DNA of 17,355 bases from Candidatus Shapirobacteria bacterium CG09_land_8_20_14_0_10_38_17 (GTDB lineage Bacteria > Patescibacteriota > Microgenomatia > 0-14-0-10-38-17), in contig PEZH01000006.1 of assembly GCA_002774085.1 (NCBI GenBank), positions 1-17,355 on the forward strand. Reading direction: 5' to 3'. The position numbers were made by a program, and so were the translations under genes. The notes beneath the pieces were generated by a model that was not told where the DNA came from, ran no database searches, and worked only from the letters and a program-made list of their open reading frames with translations. Of this stretch, positions 1 through 5,678 are shown in pieces (within the stretch, counting starts at the first letter, position 1; each line of letters starts with the position of its first letter).

Positions 1-30
1 GCTAAGGCGGGAAAAATTAATTTAGATTAA
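1..30 (+). CDS. possible 3' end of an upstream gene (partial)
   Basis: Frame 1 reads nine residues (AKAGKINLD) and then a TAA stop at 28-30. It could be the tail of a gene that starts left of the window, perhaps another pilin-type gene of the same cluster. The fragment is too short to assign, and frame 2 is also open as far as a stop at 23-25, so the call rests only on position. Confidence 0.2.
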   Translation, partial: AKAGKINLD

Positions 31-100
31 TCTTTTATTCTTATACTGAGGTTGGTGTGAACGAAGTGAACATGATAACCCCATACTCTATACACTATAC

Positions 101-128
101 ATGATACATAATACATGATACATAATAC
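101..128 (+). repeat. 14-bp perfect tandem duplication at the prepilin start
   Basis: The unit ATGATACATAATAC occurs twice without a gap (101-114 and 115-128). The ATG of the first copy meets a TGA after four codons. The ATG of the second copy is the start of the prepilin gene, with a TAA just upstream in frame at 109-111. Similar ATACATGATACA-type sequence lies upstream of rpmF near 5350-5380. Confidence 0.9.
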
Positions 129-624
129 TTCCCTCCGCCGGGGCTTTACTCTCATCGAAATGTTGGTGGTAACGGTAGTTTTTATGCTTTTGGGGACACT
201 GTTGATTAGCTCTCTTTTTTCAATATTGAAAAGCAATACTAAGGCGGAGTTAATGAAAGAGATTCGCCAAAGCGGCAGTTATGCTTTGGACGTGATGAGT
301 AAGATGATCACTAATGGTACTATTACTGAAAGTAATTGTAATGCTGCTGGTAGTGCTATTACTATTAAAAATCCCGATGGCGAAGAGACTACTTTCAGTT
401 GTGGTGATGATCCTACCCGTATTGCTTCCGGCAGTGCCCAGTTAACCAGCACCCAATCGATAAAAGTCAAGTCATGCGAGAGTGTCTTTCAGTGTGAAAT
501 GATTGGTGAAAATGCCCGGCAAGTGATTATTAATTTTACTTTAACGCAACAGGGATTTTCGCCGCGTCCTGAAGAACAGGCTCAACAAATATTTCAAAAA
601 GTAATAACGGTAAGGAATAAATAG
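115..624 (+). CDS. type IV prepilin / pseudopilin-like protein
   Basis: A 169-residue protein that begins with a short basic leader (MIHNTSLRRG) followed by FTLIEMLVV, the type III signal recognised by prepilin peptidase. Cleavage is expected after Gly10, with methylation of Phe11. Residues about 11-35 form the single hydrophobic helix that anchors pilins in the membrane and packs in the fibre core. The rest is a small globular domain with four or more cysteines (SNCN, FSCG, KSCES, QCEM) that could form disulfides outside the cell. The length fits minor pilins or PilW/PilV-like pseudopilins better than a major pilin, but the subtype cannot be fixed. The start is forced: an in-frame TAA lies two codons upstream and the next ATG falls inside the signal. 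No Shine-Dalgarno sequence is visible. It lies upstream of pilMNO on the same strand, so a role in pilus assembly is likely. Confidence 0.85.
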   Translation: MIHNTSLRRGFTLIEMLVVTVVFMLLGTLLISSLFSILKSNTKAELMKEIRQSGSYALDVMSKMITNGTITESNCNAAGSAITIKNPDGEETTFSCGDDPTRIASGSAQLTSTQSIKVKSCESVFQCEMIGENARQVIINFTLTQQGFSPRPEEQAQQIFQKVITVRNK

Positions 625-640
625 AAGAGAAAGTTTTTTC

Positions 641-669
641 TTGACTTTCGTTTCTTTTTCTTTTAATCT
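641..669 (+). promoter_or_regulatory. weak candidate promoter upstream of the pilM region
   Basis: TTGACT (641-646) and TAATCT (664-669) are spaced by 17 nt, close to sigma70-type consensus. The resulting transcript would have to cross the hairpin cluster before pilM. This is pattern match only in a T-rich stretch. Confidence 0.25.
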
Positions 670-732
670 TTATATAGTTAGTTGGGATTTTTTTATATAT
701 ATTCTCTTGGTAAGAAATACTTATTCTTATAG

Positions 733-924
733 ATTCCCGCTTTTGCGGGAATGACAGGACGCCGTCATCTGATTCTGGCTTGCTCTAGCCCTGTATCGAA
801 TGGTACAGGGTCCAGAATCCATCCCTAAAAGTCCTGGCTCGTCCAGGATCTCTGGATGCTCCGCCAGCTGGCGGACCAACCACAGGTTGGAGATAAAGCG
901 ATATTAATAAACGCGCTAAGCGCG
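733..924. repeat. cluster of dispersed hairpin modules in the prepilin-pilM gap
   Basis: The 352-bp gap 625-976 holds no credible gene. It carries consecutive perfect hairpins: 733-752 (ATTCCCGC/GCGGGAAT, loop TTTT), 771-819 (GATTCTGG/CCAGAATC) enclosing 789-810 (CCCTGTA/TACAGGG), 832-848 (TCCTGG/CCAGGA), 860-875 (16-bp palindrome TCCGCCAGCTGGCGGA), 876-890 (CCAACC/GGTTGG) and 912-924 (CGCGC/GCGCG). The 47-bp segment 773-819 is identical to 8714-8760 and nearly matches the inverse of 17149-17195, so these are members of a dispersed repeat family. Confidence 0.85.
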
Positions 925-950
925 ACACAAAGCAGAACACAAAATACCGA

Positions 951-968
951 CCGCAAGAGCGGGTTTTT
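951..968 (+). terminator. short terminator-like hairpin just before pilM
   Basis: CCGC-AAGA-GCGG (951-962) is followed by G and a run of six T (964-969 region), resembling a Rho-independent terminator with a minimal 4-bp stem. It ends only about 8 nt before the pilM ATG. It may end upstream transcription or act as an attenuator, or it may be a chance structure in a hairpin-rich gap. Confidence 0.35.
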
Positions 969-976
969 TATAAAAT

Positions 977-1987
977 ATGGATTTTATTGGTTTAGATATC
1001 GGCTCATCATTAATCAAGGTAGCCCAAGTAGCGCATCGGGGAGGTAAGTTTAATTTATTAGCCTTAGGTAAGGTAGATGCGCCTCGTCCCGGTTTAGCTT
1101 CTGAGGCAAGTAAGGATCATATCGCCGTGGCTGAGGCAATTAAAAAGCTTTTGGCAGACTTGGGGATTAAAACACGAGATGCAGTCGTTGCTTTGCCGGA
1201 GAGTAAAATTACCAGTCGGGTAGTTAAGATGCCGCTGATGACCGACGAGGAGTTGGTGTCTTCTTTAGAATATGAAGCGGATGCCTTTGTTCCTTTTCCT
1301 ATCGCCGATGCTGTTTTGCGCCATCAGTTGGTGAAACGCGACGAAAAGAATAAGGTTTGCGAGGTACTTTTGGTAGCCGCTCCTAAACGCTTAGTTAGTA
1401 AGTATACCGATCTTTTAAAGTTGGCAGGATTACAGCCTTTAGCCTTAGAAACAGAAATTTTATCTTTAAATCGGGCTTTAACAACAGCAGAGAGCCCTAA
1501 CACGATGATTGTTGATTTTGGTTTTCATAGTTGCAATTTTGCCATTTCTTGTCATGGCGATATTTTCTTGACCCAGTCTTTTCCTATTGCTGGTGAAGTT
1601 TTAACTAAAGCCTTAGCGGCAGAGTTGAAAATTGATCCTTCTCAAGCCGAAGAATATAAAAAGGCTTATGGGTTGACAGAGGAAGTTTTGGAAGGGAAAA
1701 TTAAAAAAATATTAGCTCCTTTGGTTCAAAGTGTCACCGGGGAGATGAAAAAAGCGATTCAATATTTTGAACAAGAGGAAAAAGAAACGGTCAAATTAAA
1801 TATTCTTGCCGGGGGGTCGGCTAGTTTGCCTAATGTGGCTTCTGATATTACTACCGCCTTAGGCATTGAAACGCAAATTGCTAATCCTTTTGCTTTGTTG
1901 GAGTTTGATCGGAAAATTTTTTCTGAATTTTTAGATGACGGCCCAATTTATTCGGTAGTAATTGGTTTGGCGAAAAGAGAAACGTAA
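977..1987 (+). CDS. pilM: type IV pilus assembly protein PilM
   Basis: A 336-residue cytoplasmic actin-like ATPase that forms the ring at the base of the type IV pilus machine and binds the N-terminus of PilN. The ASKHA fold is recognisable: the phosphate-1 loop begins at DIGSSLIK (residues 7-14), the second nucleotide-binding strand is VDFGFHSCNFAI (179-190), and the adenosine motif is LAGGSASLPNV (277-287). The PilM-typical FVPFP segment is at 104-108. The length matches the family. The ATG at 977 places the DIGSS motif correctly at the N-terminus; no Shine-Dalgarno is present, and a small T-tailed hairpin lies just upstream. It is first in a pilM-pilN-pilO cluster, with 45 bp to pilN. Confidence 0.93.
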   Translation: MDFIGLDIGSSLIKVAQVAHRGGKFNLLALGKVDAPRPGLASEASKDHIAVAEAIKKLLADLGIKTRDAVVALPESKITSRVVKMPLMTDEELVSSLEYEADAFVPFPIADAVLRHQLVKRDEKNKVCEVLLVAAPKRLVSKYTDLLKLAGLQPLALETEILSLNRALTTAESPNTMIVDFGFHSCNFAISCHGDIFLTQSFPIAGEVLTKALAAELKIDPSQAEEYKKAYGLTEEVLEGKIKKILAPLVQSVTGEMKKAIQYFEQEEKETVKLNILAGGSASLPNVASDITTALGIETQIANPFALLEFDRKIFSEFLDDGPIYSVVIGLAKRET

Positions 1988-1991
1988 GGAT

Positions 1992-2026
1992 AGTTAAAAG
2001 TTCAAAGTTAAAAATTAAAAATCAAG
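1992..2026 (+). repeat. heptamer tandem array between pilM and pilN
   Basis: Five head-to-tail 7-mers: AGTTAAA, AGTTCAA, AGTTAAA, AATTAAA, AATCAAG. The last one runs into the pilN ribosome binding site AAGGAAGG (2024-2031). The same heptamer family occurs at 5126-5153, 5326-5346, 16154-16174 and 17216-17236. Confidence 0.8.
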
Positions 2027-2032
2027 GAAGGT

Positions 2033-2569
2033 ATGGTGAAAACAAAAACGATTAGCTTTTTGGAAGAAGCTCGGCCAGTACAAGCGGCAGAAAAGCAAAA
2101 GATAGCCAAGATAAAGAAAATGAGCATTAGTTTGTTATTGACTTGGGTTTTATTATTGGCGATTGTTTTTGGTTTTTCTCTCTTTGTCAATAACCAAAAT
2201 AAATCTCTTTTAACGGAAAAGAGTCGTTTAAATCAAAATTTGCTCCAACTTGAAGATAAAGTTAGCCACATATTAATTTTAAAAGAGAGATTGGGGAAGA
2301 TTTCTAAAATTATTAGTAAAAGACAGGATTTTGCCGATCCCTTAAATAATTTTTTTGTTTCTCTTCCCCCGGGGATTAGTTTAAGTAGTGTGGTAATAGA
2401 AGCTGGCAAAGTTAAAGTTGGCGGTTCGGGTGATATTATTTCAATTTCCCAATTAGCCCAGAATTACACCGGGGAAAAAGATGATTGGTTTAAAAAAGCG
2501 ACCTTAACATCGTTGAATAAAGAAAAAGAATCATTAGGTTTTAGCTTTAGTCTTTTAATTGAGTTTTAA
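2033..2569 (+). CDS. pilN: type IV pilus assembly protein PilN-like
   Basis: A 178-residue bitopic membrane protein with a cytoplasmic N-terminus (1-30), one membrane helix (about 32-52, LLLTWVLLLAIVFGFSLFV), a coiled-coil stretch (about 55-95) and a small C-terminal domain. This is the PilN layout: PilN binds PilM in the cytoplasm and pairs with PilO outside the membrane. The usual PilM-binding INLLP motif is not obvious; the N-terminus reads ISFLEEARP instead. The ATG at 2033 is supported by AAGGAAGG immediately upstream. The stop overlaps the pilO initiation region. Assignment depends on topology and gene order more than on strong motifs. Confidence 0.8.
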   Translation: MVKTKTISFLEEARPVQAAEKQKIAKIKKMSISLLLTWVLLLAIVFGFSLFVNNQNKSLLTEKSRLNQNLLQLEDKVSHILILKERLGKISKIISKRQDFADPLNNFFVSLPPGISLSSVVIEAGKVKVGGSGDIISISQLAQNYTGEKDDWFKKATLTSLNKEKESLGFSFSLLIEF

Positions 2570-2570
2570 A

Positions 2571-3293
2571 ATGAAAATATCTTTTGGTAAATATAGTCAA
2601 TATCAGATTTATCTTCCCTATTTGGTGACAGCGCTGATTGTTTTATTTACCTTTTCTCTTTTTACTGCCCAGATTAAGAAAATTATTAGTCTTTGGCAGA
2701 GCAATAAGATTCAAGAAGAGGAAATAGGAAAATTAAAGCAAAGAATTAGCCAGATTGAATCGTTTTCCGATGATCAAATTGATAAGCAAATAAGTGATGC
2801 TTTATCGGCGTTGCCAAGGGTGAAGGATCCTACCTTAGCTTTTTCTGCTACTAAAGCTTTAGCTTTTGAAAGTGGTTTGTTGGCGGAAGAGATTGCTTTT
2901 TCTCCGGGGAAAATTGCTAAGGAAATAGAAGAAACAGCTTCTCATTTAGCCAAGGTTGAGGAAATGTTAATTACTCTTCAAGTTCAAGGCAGTCAGGAAA
3001 ATATTATAAAAATAGTCCGACAAATTAACCAATCGCAACCTTTAATGGAGCTTAAGAGTATAGATTTAGAATCTTTCCCTGATATTGCCGCTAAATTAAG
3101 CATTAATATTTATTTTTCGCCGGTAGCGGTGGGAGAAGTTTCGGCGAAGGCAGATGTTCTTCCTACCTTAGAAGAGGAAAATACTTATAAGAAGATTGCC
3201 GATTTTAGAAAATTGGGTTCGGGCGTAGTGATTGGTGAAAGCGAATTTACTCCCGGTGATCCGACTCGCGATCCCTTCATTTATAGCCAATAG
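2571..3293 (+). CDS. pilO: type IV pilus assembly protein PilO-like
   Basis: A 240-residue inner-membrane protein: short cytoplasmic N-terminus, membrane helix at about 14-32 (IYLPYLVTALIVLFTFSLF), coiled coil at about 35-70, then the ferredoxin-like PilO periplasmic domain, where PilO dimerises with PilN. The ATG at 2571 begins 1 nt after the pilN stop, which suggests translational coupling; an overlapping TTG at 2559 is in frame but less likely. The C-terminus ends with GDPTRDPFIYSQ. An RDPF motif is better known from the PilP/secretin-linking part of Gram-negative pili, and no pilP gene follows. The gene ends 12 bp from the convergent khpA with no visible terminator. Confidence 0.78.
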   Translation: MKISFGKYSQYQIYLPYLVTALIVLFTFSLFTAQIKKIISLWQSNKIQEEEIGKLKQRISQIESFSDDQIDKQISDALSALPRVKDPTLAFSATKALAFESGLLAEEIAFSPGKIAKEIEETASHLAKVEEMLITLQVQGSQENIIKIVRQINQSQPLMELKSIDLESFPDIAAKLSINIYFSPVAVGEVSAKADVLPTLEEENTYKKIADFRKLGSGVVIGESEFTPGDPTRDPFIYSQ

Positions 3294-3305
3294 GTAATTT
3301 TGTGG

Positions 3306-3536
3306 TTAGAAATTAAGTAATATTTGCGCCCTTTTGCCTGCTTTTTGCGCCTTGATATTAAGAAGATTACGCAAGGCAATAATTACTTTTCCGCTTTTGC
3401 CGATAATTCTTCCTCTATCATCTTCATCCACATCGACTAAAAAGGTAGTCGTTTCGTTTTCTTCTTTTTTTTCAATTTTAACCGCCTCCGGCTTTTGAAC
3501 AATATTTTGGATGAGGTATTTTAAGAAAAGTTTCAT
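3306..3536 (-). CDS. khpA: KH-domain RNA-binding protein KhpA (YlqC family)
   Basis: A 76-residue single KH-domain protein. The RNA-binding GxxG loop is visible in GRIIGKSGKVIIALRNLL near residues 43-60. KhpA binds RNA, often with KhpB, and influences translation and cell division in Gram-positive bacteria. The frame is open further upstream, but the ATG at 3536 gives the family start (MKLFLKYLIQ) and the ATGA overlap with the rpsP stop (3533-3536) indicates translational coupling. The rpsP-khpA pair is a conserved arrangement; the rimM and trmD genes that often follow are absent because pilO converges here. Confidence 0.9.
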   Translation of the reverse strand: MKLFLKYLIQNIVQKPEAVKIEKKEENETTTFLVDVDEDDRGRIIGKSGKVIIALRNLLNIKAQKAGKRAQILLNF

Positions 3537-3769
3537 ATTAACGCTGTTTTTATCAATTTTCTTACTTGATCGCTCATTTGCGCGCCGTGGTTTAGCCAAT
3601 AATTGAGGCGGTCTTTTTTGATTTTAAGTTCCGGCGGTTGGAGCCGAGGATTATAATAACCGATTCGGTCAATTGTTTTTCCATCCCGTTTACTGCGGGC
3701 TTCGGCAATAACTACCCGGTAGGCATGGTGATTTTTTTTCCCTACTTGGGAAAGTCGTATTTTTAACAT
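3533..3769 (-). CDS. rpsP: 30S ribosomal protein bS16
   Basis: A 78-residue protein with the bS16 pattern: MLKIRLSQVGKKNHHAYRVV at the N-terminus, ARSKRDGKTIDRIGYYNP in the middle and a WLNHGAQMSDQVRKLI C-terminal segment. It binds 16S rRNA and is needed for 30S assembly. The length is typical. It starts at ATG 3769 with no clear Shine-Dalgarno and its TGA overlaps the khpA ATG by four bases. A 211-bp repeat-filled gap separates it from rnc upstream, so it may have its own promoter or be read through from rnc. Confidence 0.97.
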   Translation of the reverse strand: MLKIRLSQVGKKNHHAYRVVIAEARSKRDGKTIDRIGYYNPRLQPPELKIKKDRLNYWLNHGAQMSDQVRKLIKTALI

Positions 3770-3789
3770 GGTTTAGCTAAATTAGTTTT

Positions 3790-3950
3790 GGATGATTCTA
3801 ACTTTCGTCAGAATGACGATTAAGGATGTCTAAGCCGTCATTCTGAACTTGATTCAGAATCGTCTTCAGATGATCCTGATTTTCATCAGGATGACAACAA
3901 GGGATGATCCCGATTTCTGTCAGAGTCTGTCCTGAACTGGATTCAGGAAT
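3790..3950. repeat. hairpin repeats between rnc and rpsP
   Basis: Adjacent inverted repeats of the ATTCTG/CAGAAT type: 3793-3816 region (ATTCT..AGAATGACG), 3838-3860 (GTCATTCTGAA..TTCAGAATC), 3871-3895 (ATCCTGAT-TTTC-ATCAGGAT then GAC) and about 3929-3947 (CCTGAA..TTCAGG). The hairpin 3871-3895 recurs inverted at 8648-8676 and, with one change, at 8900-8928. They lie in the rnc-rpsP transcript interval and could act as RNA processing or stability structures. Confidence 0.75.
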
Positions 3951-3980
3951 AACACCGAGATATTTATATCTGAAATTATA

Positions 3981-4688
3981 TCATTTTAACCTTTTTTTCT
4001 CAATCTTTAATCCTTCCAATGCTTTTTGAGCCGCATTTTGTTGAGCCACTTGTTTTGATTTCCCCCTCCCCTCCCCTATTTTTTGGTTATTCATCAAAAT
4101 GGCAAAGACAAAGGTTTTATTGTGATCCGGTCCACTGCTTTTAATTAATTGATAATCCGGGGCATTTCCCCATTTTTTTTGAGTAATTTCTTGTAATAAA
4201 CTTTTATAGTCTTTGAGTATTGGCTCCTTGGTTATTTTTTGGATTTGAGGAAGGATGTTCTTTTTTAAGAAACTTTGGATGGCTTTTAGTCCCTGATCTT
4301 TATAAATAGCTCCTATTAAGGCTTCAAAAGTATTAGCTAAAAGAGAGCGGTTTTGGCGGCCCCCTTCTTTTTTTTCACCTCGGCTTAAAAGAAGAAAGTC
4401 GTTTAAGTTAAGTTTTTGGGCAATTTTTGCCAGTGATTCTGTACAAACTACTTTAGCGCGGAAGTTAGTTAGATATCCTTCGGGCTGGTGGGGAAAACGA
4501 TTAAAAATTTGATCAGAAACCCAAAATTCTAAAATAGCATCACCCAAGAATTCCAATCTTTCATTAGAAGATAAGTTTAGTTTGGGGTGTTCGTTTAAAT
4601 AGGAGCGATGAGTAAAAGCTCTTTCTAATAAAGCCTTGTTTTTAAATTTTATGCCGATGACTTTTTCTATTTTGGTGTAAGAAAACAT
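3981..4688 (-). CDS. rnc: ribonuclease III
   Basis: A 235-residue double-strand-specific endoribonuclease that processes rRNA precursors and structured mRNA. The catalytic domain contains the signature NERLEFLGDAIL (42-53), with acidic residues Glu43, Glu46 and Asp50. The second metal-site helix reads ANTFEALIGAIY (118-129): Glu122 is kept, but the position normally Asp (Asp114 in E. coli) is Asn119. A double-stranded RNA-binding domain follows (about 160-230, PDYQLIKSSGP and GKSKQVAQQNAAQKAL). The length is standard. ATG 4688 has no Shine-Dalgarno and lies 11 bp after the nusB stop, in line with co-transcription rpmF-nusB-rnc. The AT-repeat between the two genes includes the end of nusB. Confidence 0.96.
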   Translation of the reverse strand: MFSYTKIEKVIGIKFKNKALLERAFTHRSYLNEHPKLNLSSNERLEFLGDAILEFWVSDQIFNRFPHQPEGYLTNFRAKVVCTESLAKIAQKLNLNDFLLLSRGEKKEGGRQNRSLLANTFEALIGAIYKDQGLKAIQSFLKKNILPQIQKITKEPILKDYKSLLQEITQKKWGNAPDYQLIKSSGPDHNKTFVFAILMNNQKIGEGRGKSKQVAQQNAAQKALEGLKIEKKRLK

Positions 4689-4699
4689 GAGAATAATTT

Positions 4700-5077
4700 C
4701 TAATTTCTAATTTTAAATTTTAAATTCTTAATGATTGTTCCCAAGGTACCATTAACAAACTTGGGTGAATTTTCGCTCCCGAACTCTTTACTTAATTCTA
4801 TCGCTTCGTCAATAATTACCCTAAAAGGCTCTTTCTTGCTAATTAAAAGCTCAAAAATAGCTAAACGTAAGATGGCTAAATCAATTTTATTGAGTCTATT
4901 GACAGGGAACTCTGGCGCTGCTTTTTCAATTTTGGGGTCAACTTTATCAAGATTTTTGATTATTTTTTGAGTTTCTGAAGAAAAGTCTTGATTTTGTTTT
5001 TTCAAAAAAGAATAGGAGAAAAGTTCTTGAACGATTTTTTGTCTGGCCAAATGGCGAGGATCAGATTTCTTTTTCAT
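4700..5077 (-). CDS. nusB: transcription antitermination / rRNA processing protein NusB
   Basis: A 125-residue all-helical protein. The N-terminal RHLARQKIVQELFSY helix and the C-terminal IDLAILRLAIFELL and SPKFVNGTLG segments are NusB hallmarks. NusB pairs with S10 (NusE) on boxA RNA and supports rRNA antitermination and 30S maturation. It is placed between rpmF (20 bp upstream) and rnc (11 bp downstream), so an rRNA and ribosome-production operon is likely. The final residues NLKFKIRN are encoded by a low-complexity AATTTTAAATT repeat, so the C-terminus may be variable between relatives. The start ATG 5077 lacks a Shine-Dalgarno. Confidence 0.93.
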   Translation of the reverse strand: MKKKSDPRHLARQKIVQELFSYSFLKKQNQDFSSETQKIIKNLDKVDPKIEKAAPEFPVNRLNKIDLAILRLAIFELLISKKEPFRVIIDEAIELSKEFGSENSPKFVNGTLGTIIKNLKFKIRN

Positions 5078-5097
5078 AATAAAAGATTTTTACGGAT

Positions 5098-5319
5098 TTA
5101 GTCTTTGGTTCTTTTCTCTTCTTTACTTTTGACTTTTAACTTTGGACTTTGGACTATTTCTTCTCCCTTGTAAAAACCACAATAAGGGCAAACCTGATGA
5201 GGAGCTATCAATTTTCCGCAATGGGAGCATTTAATTAATGCCGGCGGGGTTAACTTTTGCGCGGCTCGTCTCTTTCCTTGTCTACGGGTGGATATTCTTC
5301 TTTTTGGTAAAGCAGTCAT
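5098..5319 (-). CDS. rpmF: 50S ribosomal protein bL32
   Basis: A 73-residue protein. The N-terminus TALPKRRISTRRQGKRRA is the bL32 rRNA-binding tail, and two CxxC knuckles (CSHCG, CPYCG) form the zinc ribbon of a C+ type L32. The ATG at 5319 is chosen because it places the bL32 start correctly; the open frame upstream comes from repeat sequence. Family members usually end shortly after the second knuckle. Here about 17 extra residues (QSPKLKVKSKEEKRTKD) follow, and part of them is written in a heptamer repeat (5126-5153) that elsewhere is intergenic. An inverse heptamer array sits 7 nt upstream of the start. It is the first gene of rpmF-nusB-rnc. Confidence 0.95.
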   Translation of the reverse strand: MTALPKRRISTRRQGKRRAAQKLTPPALIKCSHCGKLIAPHQVCPYCGFYKGEEIVQSPKLKVKSKEEKRTKD

Positions 5320-5346
5320 AAAATAAGTTAAAAGTCCAAAGTCAAA
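5126..5346. repeat. inverted heptamer arrays bracketing rpmF
   Basis: Four 7-mers (CTTTTGA, CTTTTAA, CTTTGGA, CTTTGGA) at 5126-5153 lie inside the rpmF 3' end. Three inverse 7-mers (AGTTAAA, AGTCCAA, AGTCAAA) at 5326-5346 lie just upstream of the rpmF start. ACTTTGGACTTT at 5139-5150 is the exact reverse complement of 5331-5342, so the rpmF mRNA could pair its leader with its own 3' coding end. Confidence 0.75.
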
Positions 5347-5678
5347 AATTGGATACAAGATACATGATACAAAGATACACGATAACAAAATGTAAACTCA
5401 AATGTTAAATGTCAAAGATACAGGTTAAATATCAAATTTTTTAAAGAACAGAAAAAAAAATTTAAGATTTAAGATCAATTTTTGGTTTTAAAATTTGGGA
5501 TTTAAGATTAAAACTCTTGATTTTGACTTTTGCCAGAGTGGTACTTTAACAACGAAACAATAAGGCAATGTTTTCTTTTTTTGAATTTTGTATTTCGGAT
5601 TTGTTTCGGATTTCGTCCGCCAGCTGGCGGATTTAATTTCGGATTTTCTTTTCTCCTTGTATCTTTGTATCGTCTACT
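5320..5678. other. gene-free recG-rpmF gap made of simple repeats
   Basis: I see no gene in these 359 bp. They contain ATACATGATACA-like runs (5350-5385), TTAAGATTTAAGAT-type runs (5460-5515), repeated TTTCGGATT units (5594-5640) and the perfect 16-bp palindrome TCCGCCAGCTGGCGGA at 5616-5631. The same palindrome occurs at 860-875, and its core recurs near 16040. No convincing promoter for rpmF was found. Confidence 0.7.

Noticed and set aside
856..1047. Open frame of 63 codons overlapping the pilM start
   Set aside because: It runs through hairpin repeats and then out of frame through pilM; the composition is not protein-like.
5320..5388. Longer L32 start with 23 extra N-terminal residues
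   Set aside because: The extension is encoded by ATACAAGATACATG-type repeat and precedes the conserved bL32 start MTALPKRR.
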